DNA from: Rhodoferax sp. | GTDB taxonomy: Bacteria; Pseudomonadota; Gammaproteobacteria; Burkholderiales; Burkholderiaceae_C | Length of the DNA stretch: 41,592 bases | NCBI RefSeq assembly: GCF_028689305.1 | Contig: NZ_JAQTWM010000005.1 | Span: 1 to 41,592 of the forward strand | Direction: 5' to 3' | Shown: positions 32,060-41,592 of the stretch, piece by piece | Layout of the letters: each line of letters opens with the position of its first letter | Numbering within the stretch: position 1 is the first letter of the stretch | Translations under genes and position numbers: made by a program | The notes under the pieces: generated by a model | Told to the model about the DNA's origin: nothing | What the model saw: only the letters and a program-made list of their open reading frames with translations | Database searches by the model: none

Positions 32060-33151
32060 CTACCAACGTACCAATTGAATCTCGCCCGATTCGGTGGCCA
32101 TGACGGCGCGGGAATCCTTGAGGGGGCTTACCGTTGGGCGCAGGTCGTGTTCAAAAGGAATGCGCAGCAGCTCTCGACCACTGTCGGCGTCAAGCACATG
32201 CAGCATCTGGTTCATGTCCAGGCAGTACACCTTATTCTCAGACGTGACGATCTCAGCCATCATTGGGCCCCAGTTGGCGGTGCTGTTGCCGTAGCGGGTG
32301 GTCTGATGGCGCCAGCGTACGGCACCGGTGTCCACGTCAATGGCATAGATCCAGCCGGTGGGGGACCACAGGTAAGCGGTGTCGCCTGCCACGTGATGTG
32401 AATTGATGAAGTTGCCGGCCTTGAAGGTCCACTTGATTTTGCCGGTGTCAACGTGAATACCATACAGCAGCTCAGTGTAGGTGCCCGCCACCAACACGTT
32501 TCCCGTGACATACATCTGACGGATGTATTGCCAGTTTTTGCTTTCATCAAGCTTCCATTTGAGCTTGCCATCGGCAACGTTTACCGCGTACAACTTGCCA
32601 TCGCCGGGTCCAAAGAACACTGTCTCGCCAGCCACGGTGGGTGCGTAGGAGGCCGTGCAATCGTCCGTGTCCGGGGTAAAGCGCCAGTCGATGGCGCCGG
32701 ACTGGTTGCTCAGTGCCAACAACCAGTGGCCATCACCTACGTAGGTCCGGTCAGCGTCCACAAAAGGTGTGCCGACCTGCAAAATGGCTTTGTGTACCCA
32801 ACGTGGTTGGCCGTCAGCCATCTGCCAGGCGCCCAGTTCACGTTGACCTCCACTGATCACCGACTGCCCGGCTGCGCGTGGTCGGTACACCGCGTTGCTG
32901 CTCAGATGGTGGGGCACATTCCACACTGGGGCGGCACTGTCCGGTGCAATGCGGCCCAGGGTTTTGTCGCCGTTGAAGAAAATCTGCTCATTCAGCAGGG
33001 CCAACGGTGCCAGCGTGCTGTTGCCGCTGGCCCAGCGTCGCAATACGCTGGGCGTCCGAGTGGCCGCAGAAACAGAAAAGGTGGGCAAGAGCCCACCTGC
33101 GGAGAATGCCACCAACAGGTGGCGCCGAGACAAACGGATGTCGGTTGCCAT
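32060..33151 (-). CDS. Tat-exported PQQ-like beta-propeller protein (FoxY-like candidate)
   Basis: 363 residues. A twin-arginine signal (SRRHLLVAFSAGG) is followed by repeated blades of the form Y-A-(V/I)-D-V-(A/D)-T/D-G-x-x-x-W (LYAVNVADGKLKWKL; LYGIHVDTGKIKWTF; IYAIDVDTGAVRWRH), the PQQ-enzyme/beta-propeller pattern. No quinoprotein dehydrogenase active site is recognised, so it may be a non-catalytic or electron-transfer propeller. ATG 33151 shares its A with the stop of the upstream cytochrome gene (TGATG), so translation is coupled. By content and order the pair resembles foxE-foxY. No foxZ gene follows; radA lies upstream of nothing in common. Confidence 0.78.
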   Translation of the reverse strand: MATDIRLSRRHLLVAFSAGGLLPTFSVSAATRTPSVLRRWASGNSTLAPLALLNEQIFFNGDKTLGRIAPDSAAPVWNVPHHLSSNAVYRPRAAGQSVISGGQRELGAWQMADGQPRWVHKAILQVGTPFVDADRTYVGDGHWLLALSNQSGAIDWRFTPDTDDCTASYAPTVAGETVFFGPGDGKLYAVNVADGKLKWKLDESKNWQYIRQMYVTGNVLVAGTYTELLYGIHVDTGKIKWTFKAGNFINSHHVAGDTAYLWSPTGWIYAIDVDTGAVRWRHQTTRYGNSTANWGPMMAEIVTSENKVYCLDMNQMLHVLDADSGRELLRIPFEHDLRPTVSPLKDSRAVMATESGEIQLVRW

Positions 33152-34044
33152 CAATCGCACTTGGCTCCTTGCTTGATCCACGCACTCAGGATGGTGGTGT
33201 TTGGATGGTCACGTGGCTCGGATGGACTGATGCCGGGGGGCATACGGTCTTCTGACAAATGCTGCCAGACAAAGCTCTTTTCCGGATCGCCGGGCACAAT
33301 CACCTTGGTGGCTTTGTCCACACCCTTGGCCACCGAATCTGCACCAAGCAGAATGCCCGCATGGGTACTCAGGTTCAGTTCGTGGAAGCTTGGAGGTTCC
33401 TGGTTGGACATGTGGCAGGCCGTGCAGGCCGGTGTATCAGGACCGAAGGCATTGGGTGTCTTGAACAAAGGCAAGACATTCTTGTTGAAATGGTCGTCGT
33501 TCTTCGCACCGTCGGCAATCCAGTTTTTCACCAGCATGTGGTTGGGGGTGAAGGTGGAGTGTTCAAATCCCTGGCCCAGAGGCATGCGGTTGTTGCGCAG
33601 TCGGCGGACCAGAACGTCGCGCTTGGGGTCGGTTCCTGGCGTGAAGAGTTTGCGTTTGGGTTTTTCTGTGGAGCCTTCAATCATGCCCTTGCAGGTCGAC
33701 AGATCCAGGCCGCGGTAACTCTTGCTGGGGTCAGTGGAGTTGTGGCAGGTGGTACACGCCACACCCGGGCCAAAGGCATTGGGTGTGTTCATCAGGGTAT
33801 TGATGTATTTGTAGGTGATGGGGATGCTGCGTTTGATAATCAGCTCCTGAACAACGTGATCGTCAGCGCCGGCCGGGCCGACCTTGCCGTCCTTCATGTC
33901 CTGGATCATTTGTTCAGCCAGGGTCATGCGGTGTTTTTCTTGAGCCAATGCCGTGTTGGCGAAGCCAGCGGCCAAGGCTGCAACGACACAGCTTGCTTTG
34001 GCCATTTGCGTAAGCCGGAGTTTGGTGAAGGATGAAAGTGGCAT
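33151..34044 (-). CDS. Two-module diheme c-type cytochrome (FoxE-like candidate)
   Basis: 297 residues. Signal peptide to about residue 35. Two similar halves follow: each begins with (N/K)TPNAFGP, then a heme site (CTTCH, C97-H101; CTACH, C207-H211), then (Y/H)-x-LNLSTxxG-like text (RGLDLST; HELNLST) and finally an RMPxG motif (M154; M268) likely to supply the Met ligand. This points to an internal duplication. ATG 34044 has a strong AAGGAG Shine-Dalgarno. It is first in the pair with the beta-propeller gene. FoxE of phototrophic Fe(II)-oxidisers is also a diheme cytochrome beside a propeller gene; identity with it is not established here. Confidence 0.8.
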   Translation of the reverse strand: MPLSSFTKLRLTQMAKASCVVAALAAGFANTALAQEKHRMTLAEQMIQDMKDGKVGPAGADDHVVQELIIKRSIPITYKYINTLMNTPNAFGPGVACTTCHNSTDPSKSYRGLDLSTCKGMIEGSTEKPKRKLFTPGTDPKRDVLVRRLRNNRMPLGQGFEHSTFTPNHMLVKNWIADGAKNDDHFNKNVLPLFKTPNAFGPDTPACTACHMSNQEPPSFHELNLSTHAGILLGADSVAKGVDKATKVIVPGDPEKSFVWQHLSEDRMPPGISPSEPRDHPNTTILSAWIKQGAKCD

Positions 34045-34217
34045 CAAAGTCTCCTTGTTGGTTGAATGCTGATAAATATTAAATGTCTTAAGGCTGATTG
34101 AAAGTAGGGGTTTGCCATAACAAAAGTTACCAATAGTCACAAATTTCGCAACAACTGACTCAATGCTTACGGCTGTGCAGATTGGCACACCGGTCCTATT
34201 TGTTACAGGCAGCACAT

Positions 34218-36887
34218 ATGACCTCTCCAACAACTGTGATTCCGGCATCTTCTGATGTGGCCCCCACGGACCCAGCGGGGCTGAGTACGGCCCAGGTGGC
34301 TCAGCGCCTGCAGCAAGATGGCCCCAACGTGTTGCCCTCCGATCGGCAGCGGGGCTGGCGGGCCATTACGAGGGAGACCCTGTCAGACCCCATGTTTGCC
34401 CTGTTGTTGGGGGCCGGTGTGTTGTACTTTCTGCTGGGTGATCTGCAGGAAGGCTTGATCCTGATGGGCTTGGTGCTGGTGGTGCTGGCGCTCACTTTGT
34501 ACCAGGAAGGCAAGACGGAGCATGCGCTGGCATCCCTGCGTGATCTGACCAGTCCACGCGCGCTGGTGGTGCGTGACGGCAAGCCGGTGCGTATTGCCGG
34601 CCGTGACGTGGTGCGGGGTGACATCTTGCTGCTTGCCGAAGGGGACCGGGTGGCCGCTGATGCACTATTGATCCGTGGTACGGACGTTCAGCTGGATGAA
34701 TCTTTGCTGACGGGTGAACCGCATCCGGTGGACAAGGTGGTCATGTCAATGGCGGCCAGCTCAGATGACCACCCGTCGCAGTCAGTGAAGTCCACACTGT
34801 TTTCCGGCACGCTGCTGGTACGTGGCCAGGCCATGGCACGTGTGTTGGCAACCGGAGTTCATAGCGAAATTGGCCGTATCGGGGCTGCGCTGGATAGTTT
34901 GACAGCTGAACCTTCGCCGTTGCGTCGGCAGACCGCACAACTGGTACAGGTGCTGGCGGTGGTGGCGGTGGTGGCCAGCGTGATGCTGGTGGTGGCTTTT
35001 GGTTTGCAGCGTGGTGATTGGCTAGGGGCTTTGCTGGCGGGCATTGCGCTGGCGATGGCCTTGCTGCCGCAGGAATTCAGTGTGGTTCTGACCGTGATTC
35101 CTGCCCTTGGCGCCTGGCGGTTGTCAAAACACCAAGTGTTGACGCGCCGTATTGCCGCCATTGAGACGCTCGGGGCGACCAGCGTGTTGTGTGTGGACAA
35201 GACCGGCACGCTGACAGAAAACCGCATGACGGTGGTGCGACTGTATGCCGAAGCTCCCGCTTCGTCAGTGGCTGCTCAGCCAGATGGCCAAGTGCAGGGC
35301 TGCAGCATGGCTGTTGACTACGCCACCACCACTGAACTTCCCGAGACCTTTCATACCTTGGTGGAGTTTTCGATCCTGGCCAGTGTGAGTACCCCGTTTG
35401 ACCCGATGGAAAAGGCGTTTCATCGTCTGGGTCAGCATTTTTTGCGAGACACCGAGCACCTGCATCGTGACTGGACCTTGCTGCAGCAATATGGACTGAC
35501 CCAGGAACTCCGGGCGATGTCACATGTCTGGAAGGCGGTGGACGGGTCGGCGCATGTGGTGGCGGCCAAGGGGGCGCCTGAGGCTATTGTGGATTTGTGT
35601 CACATGGATGCTGCCGCTCAGGCGCGTGTGGCGGCTGCAGTGGATGACATGGCGGCGCAGGGTCTGCGTGTGCTTGGGGTGGCACAGGCGCGGTTTGAGG
35701 GGGTGGATTGGCCGGCCATTGAGCATGATTTCGAGTTCGACTTTGTCGGCCTGCTGGGGCTGGCCGACCCGCTGCGCCCTGAGATTCCCGATGCAGTGGC
35801 GCAGGCGCATGCGGCCGGTATCCGGGTGGTGATGATCACCGGGGACTACCCCGCGACGGCCACTGCCATTGCGCGCCAGGCCAGGCTGCACCGGGACTCC
35901 GAGCCTTTCCGGAAACCCGACGAGGCCGGGGCATGGCTGTTGACGGGGGAGGCCATGTCGCAACTGGGCGATGTGCAACTGCAGCAGCGCATGACCACTG
36001 TGAGCGTGTGTGCACGTATCGCGCCAACGCAGAAATTGCGCATCGTGCAGGCACTCAAGGCCAATGGTGAAGTGGTGGCCATGACCGGCGACGGTGTCAA
36101 CGATGCCCCGGCACTGAAGGCCGCGCATGTTGGCGTCGCCATGGGCGAACGTGGGACCGATGTGGCGCGTGAAGCCGCCTCGGTGGTGCTGCTCAATGAC
36201 AACTTTGCCGCACTGGTACATGCCGTGCGACTGGGACGGCGCATTTTTGACAACTTGCGCAAATCCATGTCCTACATTCTGGCGGTGCATGTCCCGATTG
36301 CCGGTATGGCTTTGCTGCCGGTTCTGCTGGGCTGGCCGACCATGCTGTTTCCACTGCACATTGCTTTCCTGGAGTTGGTGATTGACCCGGCCTGTTCGAT
36401 GGTTTTTGAGAACGAGCCGGACGAACCCGGTCTGATGCAGCGCCAGCCGCGCAACGTGAACACGCCGCTATTGGGTGGCGAGACCCTGGCGTGGGCGCTG
36501 GCGCAGGGTCTGGGATCGCTGGCGCTGGTGCTGCTGGCGACCTGGTGGTGCTTGGGCCACTTGAGTGAAGGCGCCGCCCGGGCGTTTGCCTTTGCCATGC
36601 TGGTGGCCGGCAATCTGGCGCTCATTCTGGCCAATCGTGCGTGCAGGGGCTCGTTGCTGCAAAGTCTGCGGGTGCCCAATCACACGTTGTGGCTCGTGTG
36701 CGCTGCAGCTTTGTTGTTGTTGGGGTTCTCTTTGTATGTGCCGTGGTTGGCCGGTTTGTTCAAGTTCGCCTACTTGCCCTGGCCCTGGCTTGGGGTGGCA
36801 CTGGCACTGGGCGTGTTGCTGATGCTGGTGCTGGAATGGTTCAAACCCCGTGCTGCTGACGCAGGTGGCGTATCTTGTCCAGGTTGA
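34218..36887 (+). CDS. P-type cation-transporting ATPase (substrate uncertain)
   Basis: 889 residues with a cation-ATPase N-terminal domain, actuator motif [11 protein letters not shown] (normally TGES), phosphorylated D327 ([11 protein letters not shown]), the hinge [17 protein letters not shown] and about ten membrane helices. The membrane-4 ion-binding motif reads LPQEFSVVL. Close relatives, as I recall them, have LPEEFPVVL, so an acidic residue and a proline are replaced. This leaves the ion open (Ca2+, Mn2+ or another). ATG 34218. It diverges from the cytochrome gene across 173 bp and overlaps the next convergent gene by 47 bp. Confidence 0.85.
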   Translation: MTSPTTVIPASSDVAPTDPAGLSTAQVAQRLQQDGPNVLPSDRQRGWRAITRETLSDPMFALLLGAGVLYFLLGDLQEGLILMGLVLVVLALTLYQEGKTEHALASLRDLTSPRALVVRDGKPVRIAGRDVVRGDILLLAEGDRVAADALLIRGTDVQLDESLLTGEPHPVDKVVMSMAASSDDHPSQSVKSTLFSGTLLVRGQAMARVLATGVHSEIGRIGAALDSLTAEPSPLRRQTAQLVQVLAVVAVVASVMLVVAFGLQRGDWLGALLAGIALAMALLPQEFSVVLTVIPALGAWRLSKHQVLTRRIAAIETLGATSVLCVDKTGTLTENRMTVVRLYAEAPASSVAAQPDGQVQGCSMAVDYATTTELPETFHTLVEFSILASVSTPFDPMEKAFHRLGQHFLRDTEHLHRDWTLLQQYGLTQELRAMSHVWKAVDGSAHVVAAKGAPEAIVDLCHMDAAAQARVAAAVDDMAAQGLRVLGVAQARFEGVDWPAIEHDFEFDFVGLLGLADPLRPEIPDAVAQAHAAGIRVVMITGDYPATATAIARQARLHRDSEPFRKPDEAGAWLLTGEAMSQLGDVQLQQRMTTVSVCARIAPTQKLRIVQALKANGEVVAMTGDGVNDAPALKAAHVGVAMGERGTDVAREAASVVLLNDNFAALVHAVRLGRRIFDNLRKSMSYILAVHVPIAGMALLPVLLGWPTMLFPLHIAFLELVIDPACSMVFENEPDEPGLMQRQPRNVNTPLLGGETLAWALAQGLGSLALVLLATWWCLGHLSEGAARAFAFAMLVAGNLALILANRACRGSLLQSLRVPNHTLWLVCAAALLLLGFSLYVPWLAGLFKFAYLPWPWLGVALALGVLLMLVLEWFKPRAADAGGVSCPG

Positions 36888-38049
36888 CGTGAATGTTCAC
36901 GCTCCTCTCCAACGGTTTCTTGACGGCCCACCGGGCATCCCGGGTGTCGCGGTAGATGTATTTGCTCAGTGGCATGCCGCTGGCGCTCATGATGCTGGCC
37001 ACATGAGGGGTGGTGGCGCGTGCGCCCCGCTTGATGACCACGGCGGTCTCTGCGTTGGCCAGCTCCACATAACTGCCCGGCGGGTAAAACCCCAGTACCG
37101 CGGCCATGGCCGGACGCAGTGTGCTGGTGTCGGCGCAGGACGACAACACCAATGATTTGGCGGCACCCAGCGGTGTCATGGCGGGGCGGGACACCCGGGG
37201 CGCCATTTTGGCGACCAGGCTGTCGGCCAGACTAAGGAGGTGCAGCCCGGTTTGTTGGGTGGCCGGCAAGGCGGCGGCGTGTGGCGCGTGGTGCCAGTGC
37301 ACAAGTGCCAGGAGGGCTTCGTCCTGCATGCCAAAACCACGCAAGATGTCGGCGCTGGTGGGTGGATGGGTGGCAATGATCTGGCGTTGCATCGGGTTGG
37401 GCGGTGTGCGCTGGCGCGCCAGATTGTCTTGTGGCTGGGCCATGCCGATGTTCATGACCAGAGCCGAGCGTAGCAGCATGGGCGCACTGTCTTCAGCCTG
37501 TGCCAACCGTTCTGCGGCGAGGGTACTGATGACGCCACACAACAGCGCATGGGTGGCGCAATAACCCATGTTCAGATCAGGCAGGGCCTGAAACAGGACA
37601 AACAGGCCTTCGTCAGGGTCCTGGCGCAGCAGCGACAAGGCTTTTTGTACCAGGCCTTCAATCCGGGGCAGCGGCAAGGTGGCCTGTGCCCCCTGATAAA
37701 GCAGGCTGCGCAGGATGTCCTGCAAATCCAGCCAGCCGCCGTCCACTTGGTGACCTTCGAGGTAATCGGTGTCCAGGATGACATCGGGCATGGGCATGTG
37801 GGCGATCTCGGCCAGCGGCTTTCCGGCCAGTCGCAAGGCCAGCAGGTGTCGTTCGCGGCTTCTCTGCCAGGCCTGGGCATCGGTTTCGGTCATGCTGGCG
37901 TGGTGGGCGCTGAGCATCTCACGTAGCGCCTCCGATGCCAGGCGCTGGCCGCGGCGCAGCAACAGCCTGCCATCAGGTGTCCAGGCATCCACTGGCAGCA
38001 CCTGGCCGTTGCGGACCAGATGCAAGGGAATCGGGAGGTAGGTCAACAT
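36841..38049 (-). CDS. Degenerate HD-GYP-like/HD-domain protein
   Basis: 402 residues from ATG 38049. The N-terminal part ([18 protein letters not shown]...RLLLRRGQ) is a small beta-rich module seen in front of HD phosphohydrolases. The later part aligns in layout with HD-GYP domains: [22 protein letters not shown] in place of [14 protein letters not shown] and HWHH. The catalytic HD pair is replaced by Asn-Ile, so c-di-GMP hydrolysis is unlikely; a sensor or regulatory role is possible. Its ATG lies inside the alr end (7-nt overlap), so the two are co-translated. It overlaps the ATPase end by 47 bp on the other strand. Confidence 0.7.
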   Translation of the reverse strand: MLTYLPIPLHLVRNGQVLPVDAWTPDGRLLLRRGQRLASEALREMLSAHHASMTETDAQAWQRSRERHLLALRLAGKPLAEIAHMPMPDVILDTDYLEGHQVDGGWLDLQDILRSLLYQGAQATLPLPRIEGLVQKALSLLRQDPDEGLFVLFQALPDLNMGYCATHALLCGVISTLAAERLAQAEDSAPMLLRSALVMNIGMAQPQDNLARQRTPPNPMQRQIIATHPPTSADILRGFGMQDEALLALVHWHHAPHAAALPATQQTGLHLLSLADSLVAKMAPRVSRPAMTPLGAAKSLVLSSCADTSTLRPAMAAVLGFYPPGSYVELANAETAVVIKRGARATTPHVASIMSASGMPLSKYIYRDTRDARWAVKKPLERSVNIHVNLDKIRHLRQQHGV

Positions 38050-39182
38050 GCCTCGGTGACAACCGGCACACGTGCAGCCAGTGCACACATCAGTTCGTAG
38101 CCCAGTGTGCCGGCGGCATGGGCGACTTCGTCAATGTCCAGCACGGTGCCCTGGCTGGCACGCCCCCACAAGGTGACTTCGCTGCCCATGCCCACAGCGA
38201 CACCGGCGTCGTCCAGCACACTCAGGTCGACAGCGATCATGTCCATGCTGACACGTCCGACCAACCGGGTGCGCACACCCGCCACCAGAATCGGCGTGCC
38301 GGTCGGGCAAACGCGGGGGTAACCGTCAGCGTAACCACACGCCACGACCCCGATGCGCATTGGCTTTTCTGCCACAAATGTAGAGCCATATCCAACGCTA
38401 TCCCGCGTATTGATTGACTGTGTTGCTATGATTTTTGACGATAGTGTCATGCTAGGCTGCAAGCCCCAGTCGGTGCGGGTGTGTTGTGGGTAATCGGGTG
38501 CGCTGCCGTACAGCACGATGCCGGGACGAATCCAGTCAGAGGTGACAACATCTTCTGGCGACAGCGCAGCGTCGCTGGTTGGCGCACTGTTGCGCAAGGT
38601 GGCGGCGCTGTTGCTCAGACTGCGCTCGCCGGGCAAGTCAAGGGTGGCACGGCTGAAAGCCTGCATCTGGTAGGCCACACCACGGGCACCGTCGGCGTCG
38701 CTGAAGTGCGTCATCAGAGAAATTTCATCCACTTGTGGCAGTGCATTTAAACGTGCCCAGGCGGTGCGGTAACGCTCCGGCGTGAAGCCCAGCCGGTTCA
38801 TACCCGAGTTCATTTTCAGGAACACCCGGTGTGGCACATTGGTCTTGTGCGCGGCCAGCATGTCGATTTGTTCATCACAATGCACCGTGTGCCACAGGTT
38901 CAGACGCGAGCACAACTCCAGGTCACGGGGCTCGAACACCCCTTCAAGCAGCAAAATGGGGCCGCGCCAGCCTAGATCGCGTACCCGCTGGGCCTCTTCC
39001 AGGTCGAGCAAGGCAAAACCGTCAGCACCGCACAACCCGGCATAAGCCCGCTCGATGCCGTGCCCATAGGCATTGGCCTTTACCACCGCCCAGGCTTTGG
39101 CATCTGGCGCAGCCAGACGGCAACGGGACAGGTTATGTTGCAGTGCGGCAGGATGGATGGTGGCAAGGATCGGACGTGGCAT
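38043..39182 (-). CDS. alr: Alanine racemase
   Basis: 379 residues, slightly longer than usual (about 360). The PLP lysine is K35 in [20 protein letters not shown] follows, and the second catalytic tyrosine is in the SVGYGSTF region. It supplies D-alanine for peptidoglycan. A stretch of about 25 residues ([20 protein letters not shown] and following), where homologues have a short SNSAA link before [10 protein letters not shown], accounts for the extra length. ATG 39182 diverges from lplT. Confidence 0.93.
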   Translation of the reverse strand: MPRPILATIHPAALQHNLSRCRLAAPDAKAWAVVKANAYGHGIERAYAGLCGADGFALLDLEEAQRVRDLGWRGPILLLEGVFEPRDLELCSRLNLWHTVHCDEQIDMLAAHKTNVPHRVFLKMNSGMNRLGFTPERYRTAWARLNALPQVDEISLMTHFSDADGARGVAYQMQAFSRATLDLPGERSLSNSAATLRNSAPTSDAALSPEDVVTSDWIRPGIVLYGSAPDYPQHTRTDWGLQPSMTLSSKIIATQSINTRDSVGYGSTFVAEKPMRIGVVACGYADGYPRVCPTGTPILVAGVRTRLVGRVSMDMIAVDLSVLDDAGVAVGMGSEVTLWGRASQGTVLDIDEVAHAAGTLGYELMCALAARVPVVTEAC

Positions 39183-39301
39183 GGTGAATCAGGGCATTGA
39201 GGAAGTGCGATTTTGACATTGCCGCGACGTGCTATAACCCGGCACTGTTTGGAGACACATCACAATCACCAGCACCCCTTCCCCGGGTGTATCTGCTCTA
39301 C

Positions 39302-40585
39302 ATGAAACGCGGCTTCTTTACCATCATGGCGGCGCAGTTTTTCAGCTCGCTGGCCGACAACGCCCTGTTTGTGGCTGCCGTGCAGCTGTTGCGCTCAAGC
39401 CACGCTGCGCAGTGGCAACAAGCGGCCTTGGTGCCGATGTTTGCGCTGTTCTACGTGGTGCTGGCGCCTTTTGTCGGTGCCTTGGCCGATTCCATGCCCA
39501 AGGGGCGTGTCATGCTGATCAGCAATTTCATCAAGGTGGGCGGCTGCCTGTTCATGCTGTTTGGCACCCACCCGTTGCTGGCCTATGCTGTGGTGGGGTT
39601 GGGGGCGGCGGCTTATTCGCCAGCAAAATACGGCATCCTGACCGAGTTGTTGCCGGCCTCCCAATTGGTCAGGGCCAACGGCTGGATTGAAGGGCTGACG
39701 ATTGGTTCGATCATTCTGGGGGTGTTGCTGGGGGGGCAGTTGGTGGCCCCCCACTTGGCGAACAAGCTGCTGGCACTGGATGTGCCCTTCCTCAATACCG
39801 GTATCAATAACCCGGCCGAAGCTGCCATTTCGGTGCTGATTTTTGTCTATCTGCTGGCAGCCTGGTTCAACACGAATATTCCTCTGACCGGTGTGCTGAT
39901 GCGCCCGCTGCCGAAAAACATGGCGTCACTGCTGCCCGATTTCTGGTCGTGCAACGGGCGCCTGTGGCGTGACAAATTGGGTCAGATATCCCTGGCCGCC
40001 ACCACCCTGATCTGGGGTGTGGCGGGCAACTTGCGTTTTATTGTGCTGGCTTGGGCGGCAGCAGCGCTGGGTTACAGCGTGACGCAGGCCTCGGCCTTGC
40101 AGGGGGTGGTGGCCATCGGTATGGCGGTGGGCGCCGTGGTGGCGTCGATGCGCATGCGGCTCGAAGATGGGCCACGCGTGATGACCCTGGGCATTGGCAT
40201 GGGCCTGCTGATTATTCTGCTGATTTTCATTACCAATGTGTGGGTGGCTGCACCGTTTCTGGTTCTGCTGGGGGCGCTGGGCGGCTTTCTGGTGGTGCCG
40301 ATGAACGCCTTGCTGCAACACCGCGGTCATAACCTGATGGGTGCAGGGCGTTCGATTGCCGTTCAGAATTTTAATGAACAGGCCTGTATTCTGGTGCTGG
40401 GGGCACTCTATAGTTTGTCCACCGGGCTTGGCTTGCCGACTTTTGGCGCTATCACCCTGTTTGGCTTGACGATTGCTGGCTTCATGTTTTTGATCAGACA
40501 GTGGCATGCGCGCAATTGTCGACAGCATGGTGCGGAGGTGGAGCGCTTGCTGGCGATTGCCCGCAACGATAAATCACACGGCTGA
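39302..40585 (+). CDS. lplT: Lysophospholipid transporter LplT
   Basis: 427 residues (E. coli LplT 397), twelve membrane helices, MFS fold. Motifs include FFSSLADNALFVAAVQLL at the N-terminus, YSPAKYGILTELLP and NALLQHRGHNLMGAGRSIAV. It flips lysophospholipids from the periplasmic to the cytoplasmic side for reacylation. ATG 39302 gives the family N-terminus. A TTGACA/TATAAC pair at 39213-39238 has only a 14-bp spacer, so it is not called as a promoter. The plsC/aas partner is not in the window. Confidence 0.93.
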   Translation: MKRGFFTIMAAQFFSSLADNALFVAAVQLLRSSHAAQWQQAALVPMFALFYVVLAPFVGALADSMPKGRVMLISNFIKVGGCLFMLFGTHPLLAYAVVGLGAAAYSPAKYGILTELLPASQLVRANGWIEGLTIGSIILGVLLGGQLVAPHLANKLLALDVPFLNTGINNPAEAAISVLIFVYLLAAWFNTNIPLTGVLMRPLPKNMASLLPDFWSCNGRLWRDKLGQISLAATTLIWGVAGNLRFIVLAWAAAALGYSVTQASALQGVVAIGMAVGAVVASMRMRLEDGPRVMTLGIGMGLLIILLIFITNVWVAAPFLVLLGALGGFLVVPMNALLQHRGHNLMGAGRSIAVQNFNEQACILVLGALYSLSTGLGLPTFGAITLFGLTIAGFMFLIRQWHARNCRQHGAEVERLLAIARNDKSHG

Positions 40586-40617
40586 TGCCAGCCTGAATTC
40601 CAATCGAAAGGTTTGTC

Positions 40618-41103
40618 ATGACCACTATGGAAGACTTTGAAGCGTTGTCGATTGACGGTAAGAACGTCGCGCTGAAACAGTTCAAGGGCAAGGTGCTGCT
40701 GATTGTCAACACCGCCAGTGCCTGCGGTTTCACCCCGCAATTCGCTGGTCTGGAGCAGCTCCATGAAAGTTATGCTGACCGGGGATTGGTGGTTCTGGGG
40801 TTTCCATGCAACCAGTTTGGTGCCCAGGATGCCGGCAGCAATACTGAGATCGCCGGTTTTTGCCAACGCAACTATGGCGTGACTTTTCCCATGATGGCCA
40901 AGATTGATGTCAACGGTGAACAGGCGCATCCCCTGTACCGCTGGTTGGCCAATGAAGCGCCTGGCCTGTTGGGCAGCAAGTCGATCAAGTGGAACTTCAC
41001 CAAGTTTCTGGTGGGACGCAATGGGGCTGTGATCAGACGTTATGCCCCCACCGATGCACCGAAGAGCTTGACCCGGGATATTGAGGCAGCGCTGGCGGCC
41101 TGA
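40618..41103 (+). CDS. Glutathione peroxidase (Cys-type)
   Basis: 161 residues, a thioredoxin-fold GPx with cysteine, not selenocysteine, at C36 ([11 protein letters not shown]). The other members of the active site are seen: FPCNQFG (Gln) and WNFTKF (Trp, Asn). It reduces hydroperoxides with thiols. ATG 40618 has AAAGG eight bases upstream. A bidirectional terminator follows 23 bp later. Confidence 0.94.
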   Translation: MTTMEDFEALSIDGKNVALKQFKGKVLLIVNTASACGFTPQFAGLEQLHESYADRGLVVLGFPCNQFGAQDAGSNTEIAGFCQRNYGVTFPMMAKIDVNGEQAHPLYRWLANEAPGLLGSKSIKWNFTKFLVGRNGAVIRRYAPTDAPKSLTRDIEAALAA

Positions 41104-41126
41104 AACGCTGACCCTTGCGCATTAAA

Positions 41127-41151
41127 AAAGCCCATCACGAGGATGGGCTTT
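41127..41151. terminator. Bidirectional Rho-independent terminator
   Basis: A perfect 10-bp stem (AAAGCCCATC 41127-41136 with GATGGGCTTT 41142-41151) encloses a 5-nt loop, ACGAG. The A run before it (41124-41129) becomes a U run on the minus strand, and TTT follows on the plus strand. It separates the convergent gpx and cytochrome genes, so it can stop both transcripts. Confidence 0.85.
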
Positions 41152-41173
41152 CGGATTTTGCTGATTCAGTGCG

Positions 41174-41592
41174 TTACAGCGTGGGCTGCGCCAGATAAGC
41201 GGCGATGTCGTCCAGGTTTTGTGTGGTGAGTTTGCCGGCCAGCACCCCCATGCCTCCCTTATTTTGATTGATGGCATTGAGAATGGTGCTGGGGGAATTG
41301 GCCCCTTTCAACACCTTGCTCAAGTTCAACGAAGGCATGGTGGAGTGGCAGCTGGCGCAACTGCTGCCGTTAAACGCTGTGTTGTAGAGCACTTTACCGT
41401 TGGTGGCAGAAGGTGCCACGACGACGGGTGCCGCAGCCACGGTGAAGCTGCGAACCACTTGGGGTGCAGCAGCATAGCCCGTATTACCTGCCTGATCGGC
41501 CGTGAGAGTACAGGTTCCCGCTGCCACCAATGTCAATGTGGTGCCACTCACAGTACAGACCGTCGGCGTGGTGGAGGCCAGTGTCACGGCCA
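41174..41592 (-). CDS. Secreted c-type cytochrome with Ig-like region (C-terminal part, truncated by window edge)
   Basis: The C-terminal 139 or so residues of a minus-strand protein that runs past 41592. A repeat of the Ig-like kind (TPTVCTVSGTTLTLVAAGTC, Tyr-Ala rich end) is followed by a linker and a monoheme cytochrome domain: CASCH, then KGGMGVLAGKLTTQNLDDIA with the probable Met ligand. The stop is TAA at 41174. Because the N-terminus is missing, its full domain make-up and function cannot be judged. Confidence 0.8.
   Translation of the reverse strand, partial: AVTLASTTPTVCTVSGTTLTLVAAGTCTLTADQAGNTGYAAAPQVVRSFTVAAAPVVVAPSATNGKVLYNTAFNGSSCASCHSTMPSLNLSKVLKGANSPSTILNAINQNKGGMGVLAGKLTTQNLDDIAAYLAQPTL

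Noticed and set aside
38050-38088. CAGCH heme-like motif in the upward extension of the HD-domain frame.
   Set aside because: It lies upstream of the chosen start, inside alr in another frame, and would need a signal peptide that is absent.
38400-38455. A GCTAT...ATAGT-like pattern in alr that resembles the dispersed repeat.
   Set aside because: The spacing differs (12 nt in place of 8), the downstream blocks are missing, and the encoded residues (SKIIATQSI) fit normal alanine racemase.
39213-39238. TTGACA and TATAAC as a promoter of lplT.
   Set aside because: The spacer is only 14 bp, outside the normal 16-18 bp.

Overview
The window is about 41.6 kb of GC-rich, gene-dense chromosome. Protein signatures and gene neighbourhoods point to a betaproteobacterium of the Comamonadaceae, probably Rhodoferax-like. 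That placement is inferred from family resemblance, from zf-CHCC/ilvE/waaF-type neighbourhoods and from a 48-49 bp GCTAT-N8-TAGCTA repeat that I associate with this family. No database search was possible. No rRNA, tRNA, CRISPR array, insertion sequence or prophage was seen, and no gap between genes exceeds about 300 bp.

Layout. (1) 1-948: start of pyrE (minus) and xth (plus), with starts 11 bp apart. (2) 992-13341: a complete pel exopolysaccharide operon, pelA-B-C-D-E-F-G. PelB is encoded by two genes: an inner-membrane TPR protein and a separately secreted TPR/beta-barrel porin. (3) 13420-20245: an SDR reductase, a DUF3717/DUF1289 protein, a yybP-ykoY-type manganese riboswitch in front of a TerC exporter, a small membrane protein, a BepA-like M48 protease, moaC, and a secreted lysyl-endopeptidase-like lipoprotein. 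(4) 20268-24450 (minus): an O-oligosaccharyltransferase/ligase-like membrane protein, a VanZ-like protein, waaF, a zinc-finger protein and ilvE. (5) 24548-29763 (minus): redox genes, namely a flavocytochrome c-like pair, a QseBC/PmrAB-like two-component system, a cytochrome b and a diheme cytochrome c. (6) 29989-31991: a glycine-zipper protein and radA, the latter with a LexA-like box. (7) 32060-38049: a Tat-exported beta-propeller plus a two-module diheme cytochrome, a divergent P-type ATPase and a degenerate HD-domain protein. (8) 38043-41592: alr, lplT, a glutathione peroxidase and the 3' part of a cytochrome-containing secreted protein.

How the parts fit. The pel genes are tightly overlapping and would make, modify and export a cationic biofilm polysaccharide under c-di-GMP control through PelD, whose RxxD site is intact. 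The redox genes suggest periplasmic oxidation of an inorganic or metal donor. The diheme cytochrome/beta-propeller pair has the gene order and domain content of foxE-foxY of phototrophic Fe(II) oxidation. The flavocytochrome lacks one cysteine I expect in sulfide dehydrogenases. The nearby two-component system has a histidine-rich sensor domain, and its presumed boxes lie upstream of the diheme cytochrome. An iron/metal-linked lithotrophic function is therefore the main hypothesis for the accessory part; it is inference.
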